DNA of 64,000 bases from CBDBCU01 sp965242615 (GTDB lineage: Bacteria; Chloroflexota; Dehalococcoidia; Lucifugimonadales; UBA3495). The DNA lies in NCBI GenBank assembly GCA_965242615.1, contig CBDESR010000005.1:930001-994000 (forward strand). The letters run 5' to 3'. Each line of letters begins with the position of its first letter. Positions within the stretch are counted from its first letter, which is position 1. The translations under genes and the position numbers were made by a program. The notes under the pieces are model-generated. The model was not told the origin of the DNA. It ran no database searches and saw only the letters and a list, made by a program, of their open reading frames with translations. This document shows positions 23,745-31,913 of the stretch, piece after piece.

Positions 23745-24626
23745 CTAATCCCTAACCTCATGTCCAGGCAAATTCAGGTTAGCAAGAATGCGGCTGACCG
23801 AGTAGCTGCGGTTCAGCACATAGAAATGGACGCCGGCCGCGCCCGCATCCCACAGCTCCCGCACTTGGGCGGTAGCGTGTTCAATCCCCAACTCCCGCAC
23901 GGCATCATCATCCTCGGCGTACCGCTCCAGTTGGGCATCCAGCTGCGGCGGGATCGTCGCGCCGCAAAGGGCGGTAAAACGGCGGATTTGGGCGGTGTTC
24001 AGGATGGGCAAGACGCCGGGAATGATGGGAACTTTAATGCCGGCTTGCTCCGCCCGCTCCAGCAGGTCAAAAAAATGGCGGTTGTCGTAGAACAGCTGGG
24101 TGATGAGGAAGTCCGCCCCCATGTCCACCTTTTGCCGGGCGTAGTGAATATCGGTAGCCAGGTCGGGGGATTCGGTATGGCCTTCGGGATAGCAGGCCGC
24201 CGCCAAGCCAAAGTCGAAGTTAGCGCGGATATGCTCAATCAAATCGGCGGCGTGGGCAAAGCCGCCCTCCGCCGGGACAAAATTATCCTGGCCGCGGGGC
24301 GGGTCGCCGCGCAGGGCAATAACATTTTCAATGCCGGCGGCGTTCAGCCGGCTCAAAACTTCGTGAACTTCGCCTTTGGTTTGGGCGACGCAGGTCAGAT
24401 GCGCCATCACTTCCAGGTCGGTGTCGCGCTTGACCTGGGTAGTGATGGCTTCGGTAAAGGCGCGGGTGGAACCGCCGGCGCCGTAGGTGACGGAGATGAA
24501 GTCGGGGTTAAAGGCGCGCACCCGGTCGATGGCGCGGAAAACGGCGGGGATGCCGGCTTCCTCCCGGGGCGGGAAAAATTCGCAGGAAACGGGGCGGCGC
24601 TGTTCGAGAATGTCTTTGATTTTCAC
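23745..24626 (-). CDS. metF: 5,10-methylenetetrahydrofolate reductase
   Basis: This 293-residue protein is of standard MetF length and should be a TIM barrel using FAD. It makes 5-methyl-THF for methionine synthesis or, in some anaerobes, C1 metabolism. Signatures are 'CEFFPPREEAG' with the catalytic Glu, 'ISVTYGAGGSTR', 'AHLTCVAQ', 'NVIALRGDPPRG' and 'FLITQLFYDN', followed by 'IPGVLPI' and 'GVHFYVLNRS'. The start codon is GTG at 24626, and the second residue K begins the family-typical 'KIKDIL'. No methionine genes are adjacent. The two PaREP1 paralogues upstream on the same strand end 42 bases before it. Confidence 0.95.
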   Translation of the reverse strand: MKIKDILEQRRPVSCEFFPPREEAGIPAVFRAIDRVRAFNPDFISVTYGAGGSTRAFTEAITTQVKRDTDLEVMAHLTCVAQTKGEVHEVLSRLNAAGIENVIALRGDPPRGQDNFVPAEGGFAHAADLIEHIRANFDFGLAAACYPEGHTESPDLATDIHYARQKVDMGADFLITQLFYDNRHFFDLLERAEQAGIKVPIIPGVLPILNTAQIRRFTALCGATIPPQLDAQLERYAEDDDAVRELGIEHATAQVRELWDAGAAGVHFYVLNRSYSVSRILANLNLPGHEVRD

Positions 24627-24667
24627 GGCAGGGGTTTGGTCCTTTGGGATAGAATTGACCGGGGTAT

Positions 24668-25237
24668 TTACCCCTGGGCAGTGCCGTTGTCCGGGACGGA
24701 TTCCGGCGGCGTTACCGGCGGGTGGGCGGACATGGGCCGCCGCCCATTAGTCAGTCGGTCCTCACCGAAGCTGCTGGTAGGCTGCTCCAGAGAGCGGATC
24801 AAGGTTTCCGTGGCGGCATCGACGTAGGGCGGCCGGTAGTCCGAGTCCAGGGTCAAGTCGAGTATAGCGACCAGGTCGGCCGCGGCGTCAATGGCTTGCT
24901 CAACTTCGCGGGCGGTATATTCGTGGCGGTAAAAGTTAAAGTGAACGAGGCGCGCCAGGGAATAGCAGCGCCGGATGTTGGGGTCAGCCAGTTCGTCGGC
25001 GATGATGACGGCCGCCCGCTCCAGCTTCCAGTCGGCTTCGTTAAACCAGCGGCGCTTTTCGGCCACGGCCTTGATGGTAAAGGCGGCCGCCCCCCAAGCC
25101 TTGTTTGACGCTTGCAGCAAATCGCCGGCGTCCAGTTCCAGCCGGGCGTTTAGGAGCAGTTCCCGGCTGATGCCGGCGTTGCGGACGGCTTCAGCGTCCG
25201 GCGACGGGCCGGGGGCGGTGTCTAAGGGCAGGGTCAT
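24668..25237 (-). CDS. PaREP1-family-like protein (copy 1)
   Basis: This 189-residue protein has the core 'LLLNARLELDAGDLLQASNKAWGAAAFTIKAVAEKRRWFNEADWKL' in segments. It continues with 'CYSLARLVHFNFYRHEYTAREVEQAIDAAADLV'. This is the helical PaREP1/HEPN-like pattern known from archaea and many bacteria without a proven function. The N-terminal half is identical or nearly so to the next gene upstream, a recent tandem duplicate. The C-terminal 40 residues are Pro-rich and disordered. ATG at 25237 has GAGGTT upstream; both copies share this leader. A third, more distant member is at 53040-53975. Confidence 0.7.
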   Translation of the reverse strand: MTLPLDTAPGPSPDAEAVRNAGISRELLLNARLELDAGDLLQASNKAWGAAAFTIKAVAEKRRWFNEADWKLERAAVIIADELADPNIRRCYSLARLVHFNFYRHEYTAREVEQAIDAAADLVAILDLTLDSDYRPPYVDAATETLIRSLEQPTSSFGEDRLTNGRRPMSAHPPVTPPESVPDNGTAQG

Positions 25238-25291
25238 TGTCGATAACCTCAACAGGGGATTGTATCCTTGGCTTGGTATTGACCGGGGTAT

Positions 25292-25855
25292 TTACCCCTG
25301 GGCGGCGCCGTTGTCCGGGGCTTGCGGCGTTACCGGCGGCCGCGACGACATTGGCGGCCAGCCGTTGGTCAGCCGGTCATAATCGGGGTCGCTGGTGGGC
25401 TGCTCCAGGGAGCGGATCTTGGTTTCCGTTATTTCGTTGACATAGGGCGGGCGATAATCCGGGACCAGAGTGGGCGTCAGCTTGGCGACCAAATCGGCCG
25501 CGGCGTCAATGGCCTGCTCAACTCCCTGGGAGTCGTACCAGTGGCGGTAGAAGTTAAAATGGGCGTCCCGGACCAGGGAATAGGAGCGGATAACATCGCT
25601 GTCCCGCAGTTCAGCGGAGATGATTTCAGCGGCTCGCCGCAATTTCCAGTCGGCTTCGTTAAACCAGCGGCGTTTTTCGGCCACGGCCTTGATGGTAAAG
25701 GCGGCCGCCCCCCAAGCCTTGTTTGACGCTTGCAGCAAATCGCCGGCGTCCAGTTCCAGCCGGGCGTTCAGGAGCAGTTCCCGGCTGATGCCGGCGTTGC
25801 GGATGGCTTCAGCATCCGGCGACGGCCCGGGGGCAGTATCCAAGGGCAGGGTCAT
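25292..25855 (-). CDS. PaREP1-family-like protein (copy 2)
   Basis: This 187-residue protein is a tandem duplicate of the gene at 24668-25237, with 54 bases between them. The first ~75 residues are almost identical between copies. Divergence begins around the segment 'KLRRAAEIISAELRDSDVIRSYSLVRDAHFNFYRHWYDSQ', and the Pro-rich tail again differs little. Such a pattern (fixed N-terminus, variable middle) can come from gene conversion or from selection on the partner-binding part. The middle helix pair with H-F-N-F-Y-R-H is kept in both and is the most conserved part of the family. Its function is unknown. Confidence 0.7.
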   Translation of the reverse strand: MTLPLDTAPGPSPDAEAIRNAGISRELLLNARLELDAGDLLQASNKAWGAAAFTIKAVAEKRRWFNEADWKLRRAAEIISAELRDSDVIRSYSLVRDAHFNFYRHWYDSQGVEQAIDAAADLVAKLTPTLVPDYRPPYVNEITETKIRSLEQPTSDPDYDRLTNGWPPMSSRPPVTPQAPDNGAAQG

Positions 25856-25902
25856 TGTCGATAACCTCAATCGGGATTGGGGTTATTGTAACATATTGGG
25901 CG

Positions 25903-25980
25903 GGGAAAAGTCCCTTGCCGGAAACAGCCGGGCGGGTTATCATTAGGACAGTCCTTTAATCCGCCCCGGGAGAGGCTGCT
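25903..25980 (+). repeat. Conserved leader of Uma2 gene 1
   Basis: This ~78-base block ends GGGAGAGGCTGCT-ATG and contains GGTTATCATT and ATCCGCCCC. It is nearly the same before all three Uma2 genes (others at 26624-26701 and 27345-27422). It carries their ribosome-binding site and probably a promoter. Confidence 0.7.
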
Positions 25981-26610
25981 ATGACGACACAAGTAAAACC
26001 GCCGCCGGCAATTGCGCCGGAGCCGCCGCCGGCAGTAGTCCGGGAAACCCGCAAGTTCACCGTTGACGAATACTTCCGTATGGCGGAGGCAGGCATCCTG
26101 CGGGAAAAGGAACGGGTGGAACTGATTGACGGGGAGGTTTTAGTTATGCCGCCGATGGGCTGGCCGCACTTTTGGGGCATAATGTCTTACACCCAGGTTT
26201 TCCGCCGCTTCCCGGTCCACTGGTTCTGCCTGCTGATTCAAGCGCCCTTGCCCCTGGACGAACACTTTGCCCCGGAGCCGGATTTGGCTCTGCTGAAGTT
26301 TCGGGAGGATAACTATTGGGGCCTCCGGCCCCAGCCGGAGGATGCGCTGCTGGTTATTGAGGTGGCCGCTTCCTCCCTGGAGCATGACCGGGCAATTAAG
26401 GCGCGCCGGTACGGGCAAGCCGGCATACCGGAAACCTGGATATTAAACCTGCCGGAGGATTGCCTCGAGCGGTTCACCGAGCCGGGGCCGGAGGGCTATG
26501 CCCGCCACGACATCCTCCGCCGGGGCGATACGATTAGACTGGCCGCATTGCCGGACTTGGAGTTGGCAGTGGACGAGTTGCTGCCCCCGGCTGACGCCGC
26601 AATGGAGTAA
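25981..26610 (+). CDS. Uma2 family (DUF820) PD-(D/E)XK nuclease-like protein, copy 1
   Basis: This 209-residue protein has a Pro-rich start and then 'FTVDEYFRMAEAGILREKERVELIDGEVLVMPPMG' in segments, 'FAPEPDLALLKFR', 'LLVIEVAASSLEHDRAIKARRYGQAGIPETWILNL'. These are the hallmarks of Uma2 proteins, a putative restriction-endonuclease fold with a conserved D, E and K set (P-E-P-D, V-I-E-V, K-x-x-x-Y). Their biological role is unproven; they are greatly expanded in cyanobacteria and Chloroflexota. It is first of three tandem copies with nearly identical ends and a variable middle (residues ~58-100), the part that would hold substrate-specific loops (inference). Confidence 0.85.
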   Translation: MTTQVKPPPAIAPEPPPAVVRETRKFTVDEYFRMAEAGILREKERVELIDGEVLVMPPMGWPHFWGIMSYTQVFRRFPVHWFCLLIQAPLPLDEHFAPEPDLALLKFREDNYWGLRPQPEDALLVIEVAASSLEHDRAIKARRYGQAGIPETWILNLPEDCLERFTEPGPEGYARHDILRRGDTIRLAALPDLELAVDELLPPADAAME

Positions 26611-26623
26611 TGCTATCCCGCGC

Positions 26624-26701
26624 GTGAAAAATCCCTTGCCGGCAACAGCCGGGCCGGTTATCATTGGGGCAGTTCTTTAATCCGCCCCGGGAGAGGCTGC
26701 T
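26624..26701 (+). repeat. Conserved leader of Uma2 gene 2
   Basis: This is the second copy of the leader block, starting 14 bases after the stop of gene 1. It shows few differences from the first copy, and the GGGAGAGGCTGCT-ATG end is unchanged. Confidence 0.7.
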
Positions 26702-27331
26702 ATGACGACACAAGTAAAACCGCCGCCGGCCCCGACGCTTGCGCCGCCGCCGGTGGTAGTCCGGGAAACCCGCAAGTTCACCGTTGACGAATACTTCCGT
26801 ATGGCGGAGGCGGGCATTCTGCGGGAAAAGGAACGGGTGGAACTGATTGACGGGGAGGTTTTGGTTATGCCGCCGATGGGACATTACCATATCGGGGGCG
26901 TCGCCCGTTACGCCCGCGTGTTCATCAGCCGGGCCGGCAACCGGTACACGGTGCTAATCCAGTCCACCATTCGCCTGGGCGCGCACTTCGCCCCGGAGCC
27001 GGATCTGGTGCTGGTGAAGTACCGGGAGGATGACTATTATTTTGCCCACGCCGGGCCGGAGGACGTGCTGCTGGTTATTGAGGTAGCCGATTCCTCCCTG
27101 GAGCATGACCGGGAGGTTAAGGCGCGCCGGTACGGGCAAGCCGGCATACCGGAAACTTGGGTATTGAACCTGCCGGAGGATTGCCTCGAGCGGTTCACTG
27201 AGCCAGGGCCGGAGGGCTACGCCCGGCACGACATCCTGCGCCGGGGCGATACGATTAGACTAGCCGCCTTGCCGGATTTGGAGTTGGCAGTAGATGAGTT
27301 GCTGCCGCCGGCTAACGCCGCCACGGAATAA
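26702..27331 (+). CDS. Uma2 family (DUF820) nuclease-like protein, copy 2
   Basis: This 209-residue paralogue has the same N-terminal 55 residues and C-terminal 80 residues as copy 1, nearly unchanged. The central part differs: 'GHYHIGGVARYARVFISRAGNRYTVLIQSTIRLGAHFAPEPDLVLVKYR'. The motifs P-E-P-D, V-I-E-V-A-D-S-S-L-E-H-D and K-A-R-R-Y are intact, so the active site appears complete. The mosaic identity suggests gene conversion among the three copies. Its own leader with a ribosome-binding site implies separate translation and perhaps separate promoters. Confidence 0.85.
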   Translation: MTTQVKPPPAPTLAPPPVVVRETRKFTVDEYFRMAEAGILREKERVELIDGEVLVMPPMGHYHIGGVARYARVFISRAGNRYTVLIQSTIRLGAHFAPEPDLVLVKYREDDYYFAHAGPEDVLLVIEVADSSLEHDREVKARRYGQAGIPETWVLNLPEDCLERFTEPGPEGYARHDILRRGDTIRLAALPDLELAVDELLPPANAATE

Positions 27332-27344
27332 TGCTATCCTGCTC

Positions 27345-27422
27345 TGGAAAAGTCCCTTGCCCGGAAACGCCGGGCCGGTTATCATTGGCGCAGTTCCTTA
27401 ATCCGCCCCGGGAGAGGCTGCT
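27345..27422 (+). repeat. Conserved leader of Uma2 gene 3
   Basis: This is the third copy of the leader block, again starting 13-14 bases after the previous stop codon, so the duplicated unit is leader plus gene (about 721 bp). Confidence 0.7.
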
Positions 27423-28046
27423 ATGACGACACAAGTAAAACCGCCGCCGCCGGCCCCGGCACTGGTGCCGCCGCCGGTGGTAGTCCGGGAAACCCGCAAA
27501 TTCACCGTTGACGAATACTTCCGTATGGCGGAGGCGGGCATCCTGCGGGAAAAGGAACGGGTGGAACTGATTGACGGGGAGGTTTTGGTTATGCCGCCGA
27601 TGAGTTCGTTTCATTTTGGGGGCATTATGCGCCACACCCGCGTTTTTAGCCGCTTGGCGGGAACCCGCTTTGCCCTGCTGGTCCAGGCGCCGCTGTGGTT
27701 GGACGAATATATGGCCCCGGAGCCGGACTTGGCCCTGTTGAAGTTCCGGGAGGACGACTATTATGGGCGGCGGCCCGGGCCGATGGATACGCTGCTGGCG
27801 ATTGAGGTAGCGAAATCGTCCCTGGCGTACGACCGGGAGGTTAAGGCGCATATTTACGGGCGGGCCGGCATACCGGAGACCTGGATATTGAACCTGCCGG
27901 AGGATTGCCTCGAGCGGTTCACCGAACCGGGGCCGGAGGGCTACGCCCGCCACCACATCCTGCGGCGGGGTGATACGGTCAGACTGGCCGCCTTGCCGGA
28001 CTTGGAGTTGTCAGTGGACGAGTTGCTGCCCCCGGCGGGGGAATAG
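27423..28046 (+). CDS. Uma2 family (DUF820) nuclease-like protein, copy 3
   Basis: This 207-residue third copy keeps the common ends. The middle is again different ('SSFHFGGIMRHTRVFSRLAGTRFALLVQAPLWLDEYMAPEPDLALLKFR'), and the downstream part changes to 'AIEVAKSSLAYDREVKAHIYGRAGIPETWIL', with K-A-H-I-Y in place of K-A-R-R-Y. The catalytic-type Asp, Glu and Lys remain. It ends the array; the next gene is on the opposite strand 24 bases away. Confidence 0.85.
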   Translation: MTTQVKPPPPAPALVPPPVVVRETRKFTVDEYFRMAEAGILREKERVELIDGEVLVMPPMSSFHFGGIMRHTRVFSRLAGTRFALLVQAPLWLDEYMAPEPDLALLKFREDDYYGRRPGPMDTLLAIEVAKSSLAYDREVKAHIYGRAGIPETWILNLPEDCLERFTEPGPEGYARHHILRRGDTVRLAALPDLELSVDELLPPAGE

Positions 28047-28069
28047 GGCAAAAGCTAACCCCGGCCCAA

Positions 28070-28846
28070 TTACGCCGCCGTCTTTATTCCGCGGAAAGCC
28101 AGAAAGCGCGGGAACTCCCACCGCTCCGGATAGCGGGCTTGAACCGACTCCGCCGGGTAGGGTTCAAGAACCCGGTCAACGGCAAATCCCGCCTTCGCCA
28201 TAGCGTCCAAGTAAGCGGACAGCGGGCGGTGAACATGGGTGGTAACGCAATTGGTAGATTCCGCCGAAATGCGAAATGGGGCTTCCAGCGCCATCTCCCG
28301 GTTGTAGCTGAACCAGTCGGCAGCCGCGTAACCCCAATAGTAGGGCCAAAACCAGGGATGGGTGATGGTGGCGACGAAACAGCCTTGCGGAGTAAGCAAG
28401 CCGGCGGCGGCTTGCACAAAGGCATCCAGGTCCAGGCAAGCCATCAGGGACATATTGGCCACGGCGGCGGTGAAGGGCTGACCGGGCCAGTTACGGGCAA
28501 AATCGGCGACATCACCGCTATGGAAAGCGGGTTTGGCGACAGCGCAACTTTCCCGGGCGATGGCAATGCTGCCGGGCGCGGCGTCCACTCCGACCACTTG
28601 GCCGGACACGCCGGCCAACTCCCGGGTCAATTCCCCGATACCGCAGCCCAAGTCAACAACCCGCTGCAAGTCGCGCCCGACCAGCAGCTCCCGGATTGCC
28701 GGCAGCAGGACATACTTAAAGCTCAAGTCCTTGCCGCCGGCTACCTGCCGCTGGCGGGTTGGGGCAATCTTATCCCACTCCCGGGCCAAATCGTCCAGAG
28801 ACTTGCCTCCGGCCGGCCGGACTGCCGTTTTATTACCCGTCAGCAT
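28070..28846 (-). CDS. Class I SAM-dependent methyltransferase
   Basis: This 258-residue protein has the SAM-binding motif I 'VVDLGCGIGELTRELAG' at about residues 63-79, the acidic end of strand 2 'VVGVDAAPG' and motif III-like 'FTAAVANMSLMACLDLD'. Further on it has 'ATITHPWFWPYYWGYAAADWFSYNREMALE', Trp/Tyr-rich and likely part of the acceptor site. The late segment 'AGFAVDRVLEPYP' is common in small-molecule methyltransferases. The substrate is unknown. Its first 14 bases overlap the end of the gene upstream (28833-29459), suggesting an operon with that membrane protein. Confidence 0.85.
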   Translation of the reverse strand: MLTGNKTAVRPAGGKSLDDLAREWDKIAPTRQRQVAGGKDLSFKYVLLPAIRELLVGRDLQRVVDLGCGIGELTRELAGVSGQVVGVDAAPGSIAIARESCAVAKPAFHSGDVADFARNWPGQPFTAAVANMSLMACLDLDAFVQAAAGLLTPQGCFVATITHPWFWPYYWGYAAADWFSYNREMALEAPFRISAESTNCVTTHVHRPLSAYLDAMAKAGFAVDRVLEPYPAESVQARYPERWEFPRFLAFRGIKTAA

Positions 28847-29459
28847 TAGCCCGCTCCATTACCATCCGGACCAAGTCGTAAGCCATATAAAAGGCCGGGT
28901 GTTCATCGGCCGCCGCAAATTCCTGAATAATATGCCGGTTATCGCTGCGCCGCCCTACCGCCACCCGGGAGCCAGCCTGTTCGTAGTTGACGATGGTAAA
29001 GCGGGAATCCGGGGCTTGGCTTGTTCCGTAGGCGAATACTTCCGCGCCGATTTGCTTCAGTTCGTCGCTTTTGGGAATCTCCCGCGGCAGGCAGATAATC
29101 AACTCGCGCCTTTCCGCTTTGCGGCGCAGCAGTTCAGCCATTTCCCCATCCTCGGCCCAACTCATATCCCGGGTCCAGATAGCAACCCGGCCGCCATTCT
29201 CAATCCAGCGATAGAGATAATTTCGGATACCCGCCTGGTCGTCGACCCGGTAGCGGTGGGTAGCAGAATCCGGTTTTAGCGCCCAGATAACCGCCGAAAC
29301 GGTTAGCAGAACGAACAAGCCGATAAGGGCAATAGCCCACCAAGGCGTATTTTGCCGCAAAATCAGGAGCGGGATCAAGACGCCCGAAACCGAGGCGAAA
29401 GCCCCGACAATGGAGAGTGCCGAAAAGATACGGTCTCGATGAAAGTTGACACGCCACAT
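28833..29459 (-). CDS. Two-TM protein with PLD-like cytosolic domain
   Basis: This ~208-residue protein starts at ATG 29459 (AAGAG four bases before); a TTG nine codons upstream is possible. Two membrane helices lie at about residues 12-32 and 38-60. The rest, 'IRNYLYRWIENGGRVAIWTRDMSWA', 'ELLRRKAERRELIICLPREIP', 'IGAEVFAYG', 'SRFTIVNYEQAGSRVAVGRR', has the strand-helix pattern of phospholipase-D-like sensor domains, but without a canonical H-x-K-x4-D. It overlaps the methyltransferase gene by 14 bases. Proteins with two TM helices and such a domain are often found in defence-type clusters; a role here is unproven. Confidence 0.55.
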   Translation of the reverse strand: MWRVNFHRDRIFSALSIVGAFASVSGVLIPLLILRQNTPWWAIALIGLFVLLTVSAVIWALKPDSATHRYRVDDQAGIRNYLYRWIENGGRVAIWTRDMSWAEDGEMAELLRRKAERRELIICLPREIPKSDELKQIGAEVFAYGTSQAPDSRFTIVNYEQAGSRVAVGRRSDNRHIIQEFAAADEHPAFYMAYDLVRMVMERANADG

Positions 29460-29528
29460 AATGCTCTTGGCAATGTAGCGTATCAATTTGTCCGGATTTC
29501 GTCAATGGCCGGCCGCTACGGAGTAACG

Positions 29529-30617
29529 CTACCCCCCATCCCCATCATCACCCACCAGCCCGTTGGCTTCCCGGTAGGCGTCGGTTAGGGCGTCGAGGAG
29601 TTCTTTGGATACGGCGGAAAGTCGACGGCCGGTCGACTGCTTAATCACATCCAAGTTTGCGCCTATTAACGCGCTTATGGTAGGCGTGGAACTGGGCGCA
29701 ATCCTCCTAAAATTGTTCGATTGGAAGTAAATACGGGCAGCATCGGTCCGGTTGTAAATCGATACCAGTGCGCTTTTCCCCGGCACTTTCACCCGCAAAG
29801 TAGTGGTTGGGCCAGGCCAGGTAGAAAGCTCGGCCAAGCCGGCATTCTCCAGCTCGATAGCCCACTGGTAAAGGCGATCCAAGTCATCTTGGAAACCTTT
29901 CAGGGCGTTGGGAATACTATCCCGGAAAGCATCGCCACCTTCAATAAAGTGGCCGCCACCAGATCGCTGTTGCCTGGCTTCGCCTTCCCGTTCCCGAATC
30001 CGAACCAAGTAATCCGCCGCCTCCGGCAAAGGAATAACTTGGCTTGCTTCTACCATAAGCTCACTGCCAGAACGGTAGGGTTGCATCCGGATGCAAGTAA
30101 TATCCAAACCGTTGTCGTTAAGCCACAACACGGTCGTGGTCAATGCGGCGGAGAAACCGGCGGACGCAAGCACAATCCGGGGCTTTGCAGTGTGAATCTC
30201 CCCGGTATTGGTGTTGTCGAGATGCTCTTGGATAAGTCCTTCCGCATCCCCTTCAATACCGCGCTTGTCCAAGTAGGCTTGATGGGCGTCGATGGCCTGC
30301 TGCAAGGTCATAGTGGAAACCATCGCGGCGTAGCGGATGGCTTGCAAGTCCATGTGTTCGCCGGTCTCACCGCGTTTCAACTCCACCACTACCAAACGCC
30401 CGGTCTGGTCCAGGGCAAGGAGATCGATGCTGCGCCCGGAGCCTTGCCAGTTGGAAAATTCCTCGGCGATGACAAACAAGCCATCCTCGAGAATTTCCGG
30501 CTTGTCCCGCAGGATACGCTGCAAATCCTGTCGCTCCAGAACCCCGGTTTGCCCGAAAGAAGTAACGGGAACTTGGGCCAAATCCTCTTTATCCCCTAAC
30601 ATCCGATAAATCGCCAT
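29529..30617 (-). CDS. NucS/DUF91-like PD-(D/E)XK endonuclease
   Basis: This 362-residue protein has a nuclease core in the first ~110 residues: 'IAEEFSNWQGSGRSIDLLALDQTGRLVVVELKRGETG' in segments, with Asp65, Glu79 and Lys81 forming the D...E-x-K site, as in NucS and related DUF91 proteins. The rest contains 'AIRYAAMVSTMT', 'PRIVLASAGFSAALTTTVLWLNDNGLDITCIRM' and a C-terminal ~130-residue part that may bind DNA or dimerise. Known relatives repair mismatches or act in DNA defence. The start ATG at 30617 has GGGAGAG before it. The divergence in its C-terminal half from true NucS leaves the exact role open. Confidence 0.75.
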   Translation of the reverse strand: MAIYRMLGDKEDLAQVPVTSFGQTGVLERQDLQRILRDKPEILEDGLFVIAEEFSNWQGSGRSIDLLALDQTGRLVVVELKRGETGEHMDLQAIRYAAMVSTMTLQQAIDAHQAYLDKRGIEGDAEGLIQEHLDNTNTGEIHTAKPRIVLASAGFSAALTTTVLWLNDNGLDITCIRMQPYRSGSELMVEASQVIPLPEAADYLVRIREREGEARQQRSGGGHFIEGGDAFRDSIPNALKGFQDDLDRLYQWAIELENAGLAELSTWPGPTTTLRVKVPGKSALVSIYNRTDAARIYFQSNNFRRIAPSSTPTISALIGANLDVIKQSTGRRLSAVSKELLDALTDAYREANGLVGDDGDGG

Positions 30618-30636
30618 AACTTACTCTCCCTTTCTC

Positions 30637-31818
30637 CTACTGATACACCCGCCGCGGCCCCACCGTCGCCATATACCCCTCATAATTCCGGCGGGTTTCC
30701 GGCAGGGCATCGCCGCCGAACTTTTCCAGCAGGGCATCGGCTAACACCAGAGCGACCATCGCTTCGCCGATGACCCCGGCCGGGGGTGCCTGGCAGACAT
30801 CGGAGCGCTCGAAGTGGGCTTGCACCGGTTCGCCGGTATCCAGGTCCACCGAGGGCAAAGGATGATGCAAGGTAGCAATGGGCTTAATGCCGAACCGCGC
30901 CACCAGGGGCATCCCGTCAGTCATCCCGCCCTCCGTGCCGCCCGCCCGGTTAGTTTTGCGCTGCCAAGGATTATCCGGGTCCGTAACCGGCTCAATCACA
31001 TCCTGCACTTGGGAACCGCGCTGCTGCACCACTTCCCGCCCGGGGCCAATGGAAACCTCCTTGACGGCGTTAATGGACATCAGGGCTTGGGCGATGCGCC
31101 CGTCAATTTTTTTGTCCCAATGGGTGTGCGAACCAATGCCAATAGGAACATTTTCGGCGATAACTTCGACCGCGCCCCCGACGGTGTCGCCGGCCTCTTT
31201 GGCGGCGTCAATTTCCGCCATCATCCGTTGGGCCGCCGCCGGGTCGGCGCAGCGCACCGGCGACTGCTCCACCGCGTCCCAATCAATGGTTTCGGGAATA
31301 TCGGCCGCCACGCCGCCAATGGCGATGACATGGCTGTAAAGTTTAATGCCGAATTCCTCGAGCAGCCGCATCGCCACGGCCCCGGCGGCCACCCGGGCCG
31401 CCGTTTCCCTTGCGCTGGCCCGTTCCAGCACATTGCGCACATCGGAAAAGCCGTATTTCATTGCGCCGGGCAGGTCGGCATGGCCGGGACGGAGGCGGGT
31501 AACGCGGCGATTGCGCCCCTCCTGAGACGGGTTTTCAATATATTCCACCGCCATCGCTTCCTGCCAGTTAGCCCAATCCTTGTTTTCAATGGTCATCCCG
31601 ATGGGGCTGCCCAGGGTCAAACCGTGGCGGACGCCGGTCATTATGCGGGCCCAATCCTGTTCAATCAGCATCCGGCCGCCGCGGCCGTAGCCGCGCTGCC
31701 GCCGCGCCAACTGCGCCCCGATATATTCCTCGCTCAGCGGCAGGGCCGCCGGCACCCCCTCCATAATAATCATCAGCCCTTGGCCGTGGGACTCCCCCGC
31801 CGTGAACCATCGAATCAT
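30637..31818 (-). CDS. aroC: Chorismate synthase
   Basis: This 393-residue protein, of normal length for AroC, removes phosphate from EPSP to give chorismate using reduced FMN, the last step of the shikimate pathway. Family signatures are complete: 'TAGESHGQGL' near the start with the first catalytic His, 'RRQRGYGRGGRM', 'RPGHADLPGAMKYG', 'RASARETAARVAAGA', 'GSHTHWD' and 'NRAGGTEGGMTDG'. The ATG at 31818 begins M-I-R-W-F-T-A-G-E-S-H; a longer frame upstream would give an unrelated Gly/Pro-rich stretch. AGAGGTG precedes the start. aroE lies just upstream on the same strand, so this is a small shikimate operon. Confidence 0.96.
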   Translation of the reverse strand: MIRWFTAGESHGQGLMIIMEGVPAALPLSEEYIGAQLARRQRGYGRGGRMLIEQDWARIMTGVRHGLTLGSPIGMTIENKDWANWQEAMAVEYIENPSQEGRNRRVTRLRPGHADLPGAMKYGFSDVRNVLERASARETAARVAAGAVAMRLLEEFGIKLYSHVIAIGGVAADIPETIDWDAVEQSPVRCADPAAAQRMMAEIDAAKEAGDTVGGAVEVIAENVPIGIGSHTHWDKKIDGRIAQALMSINAVKEVSIGPGREVVQQRGSQVQDVIEPVTDPDNPWQRKTNRAGGTEGGMTDGMPLVARFGIKPIATLHHPLPSVDLDTGEPVQAHFERSDVCQAPPAGVIGEAMVALVLADALLEKFGGDALPETRRNYEGYMATVGPRRVYQ

Positions 31819-31913
31819 CGTCAAAACACCTCTGCATATTCCCGGCGGCGCGGCCTTTGTAGCCGGCGGCAACGGGGCGGCAATGCCGGTACGCCGGGAT
31901 GGGAATGGAATTG

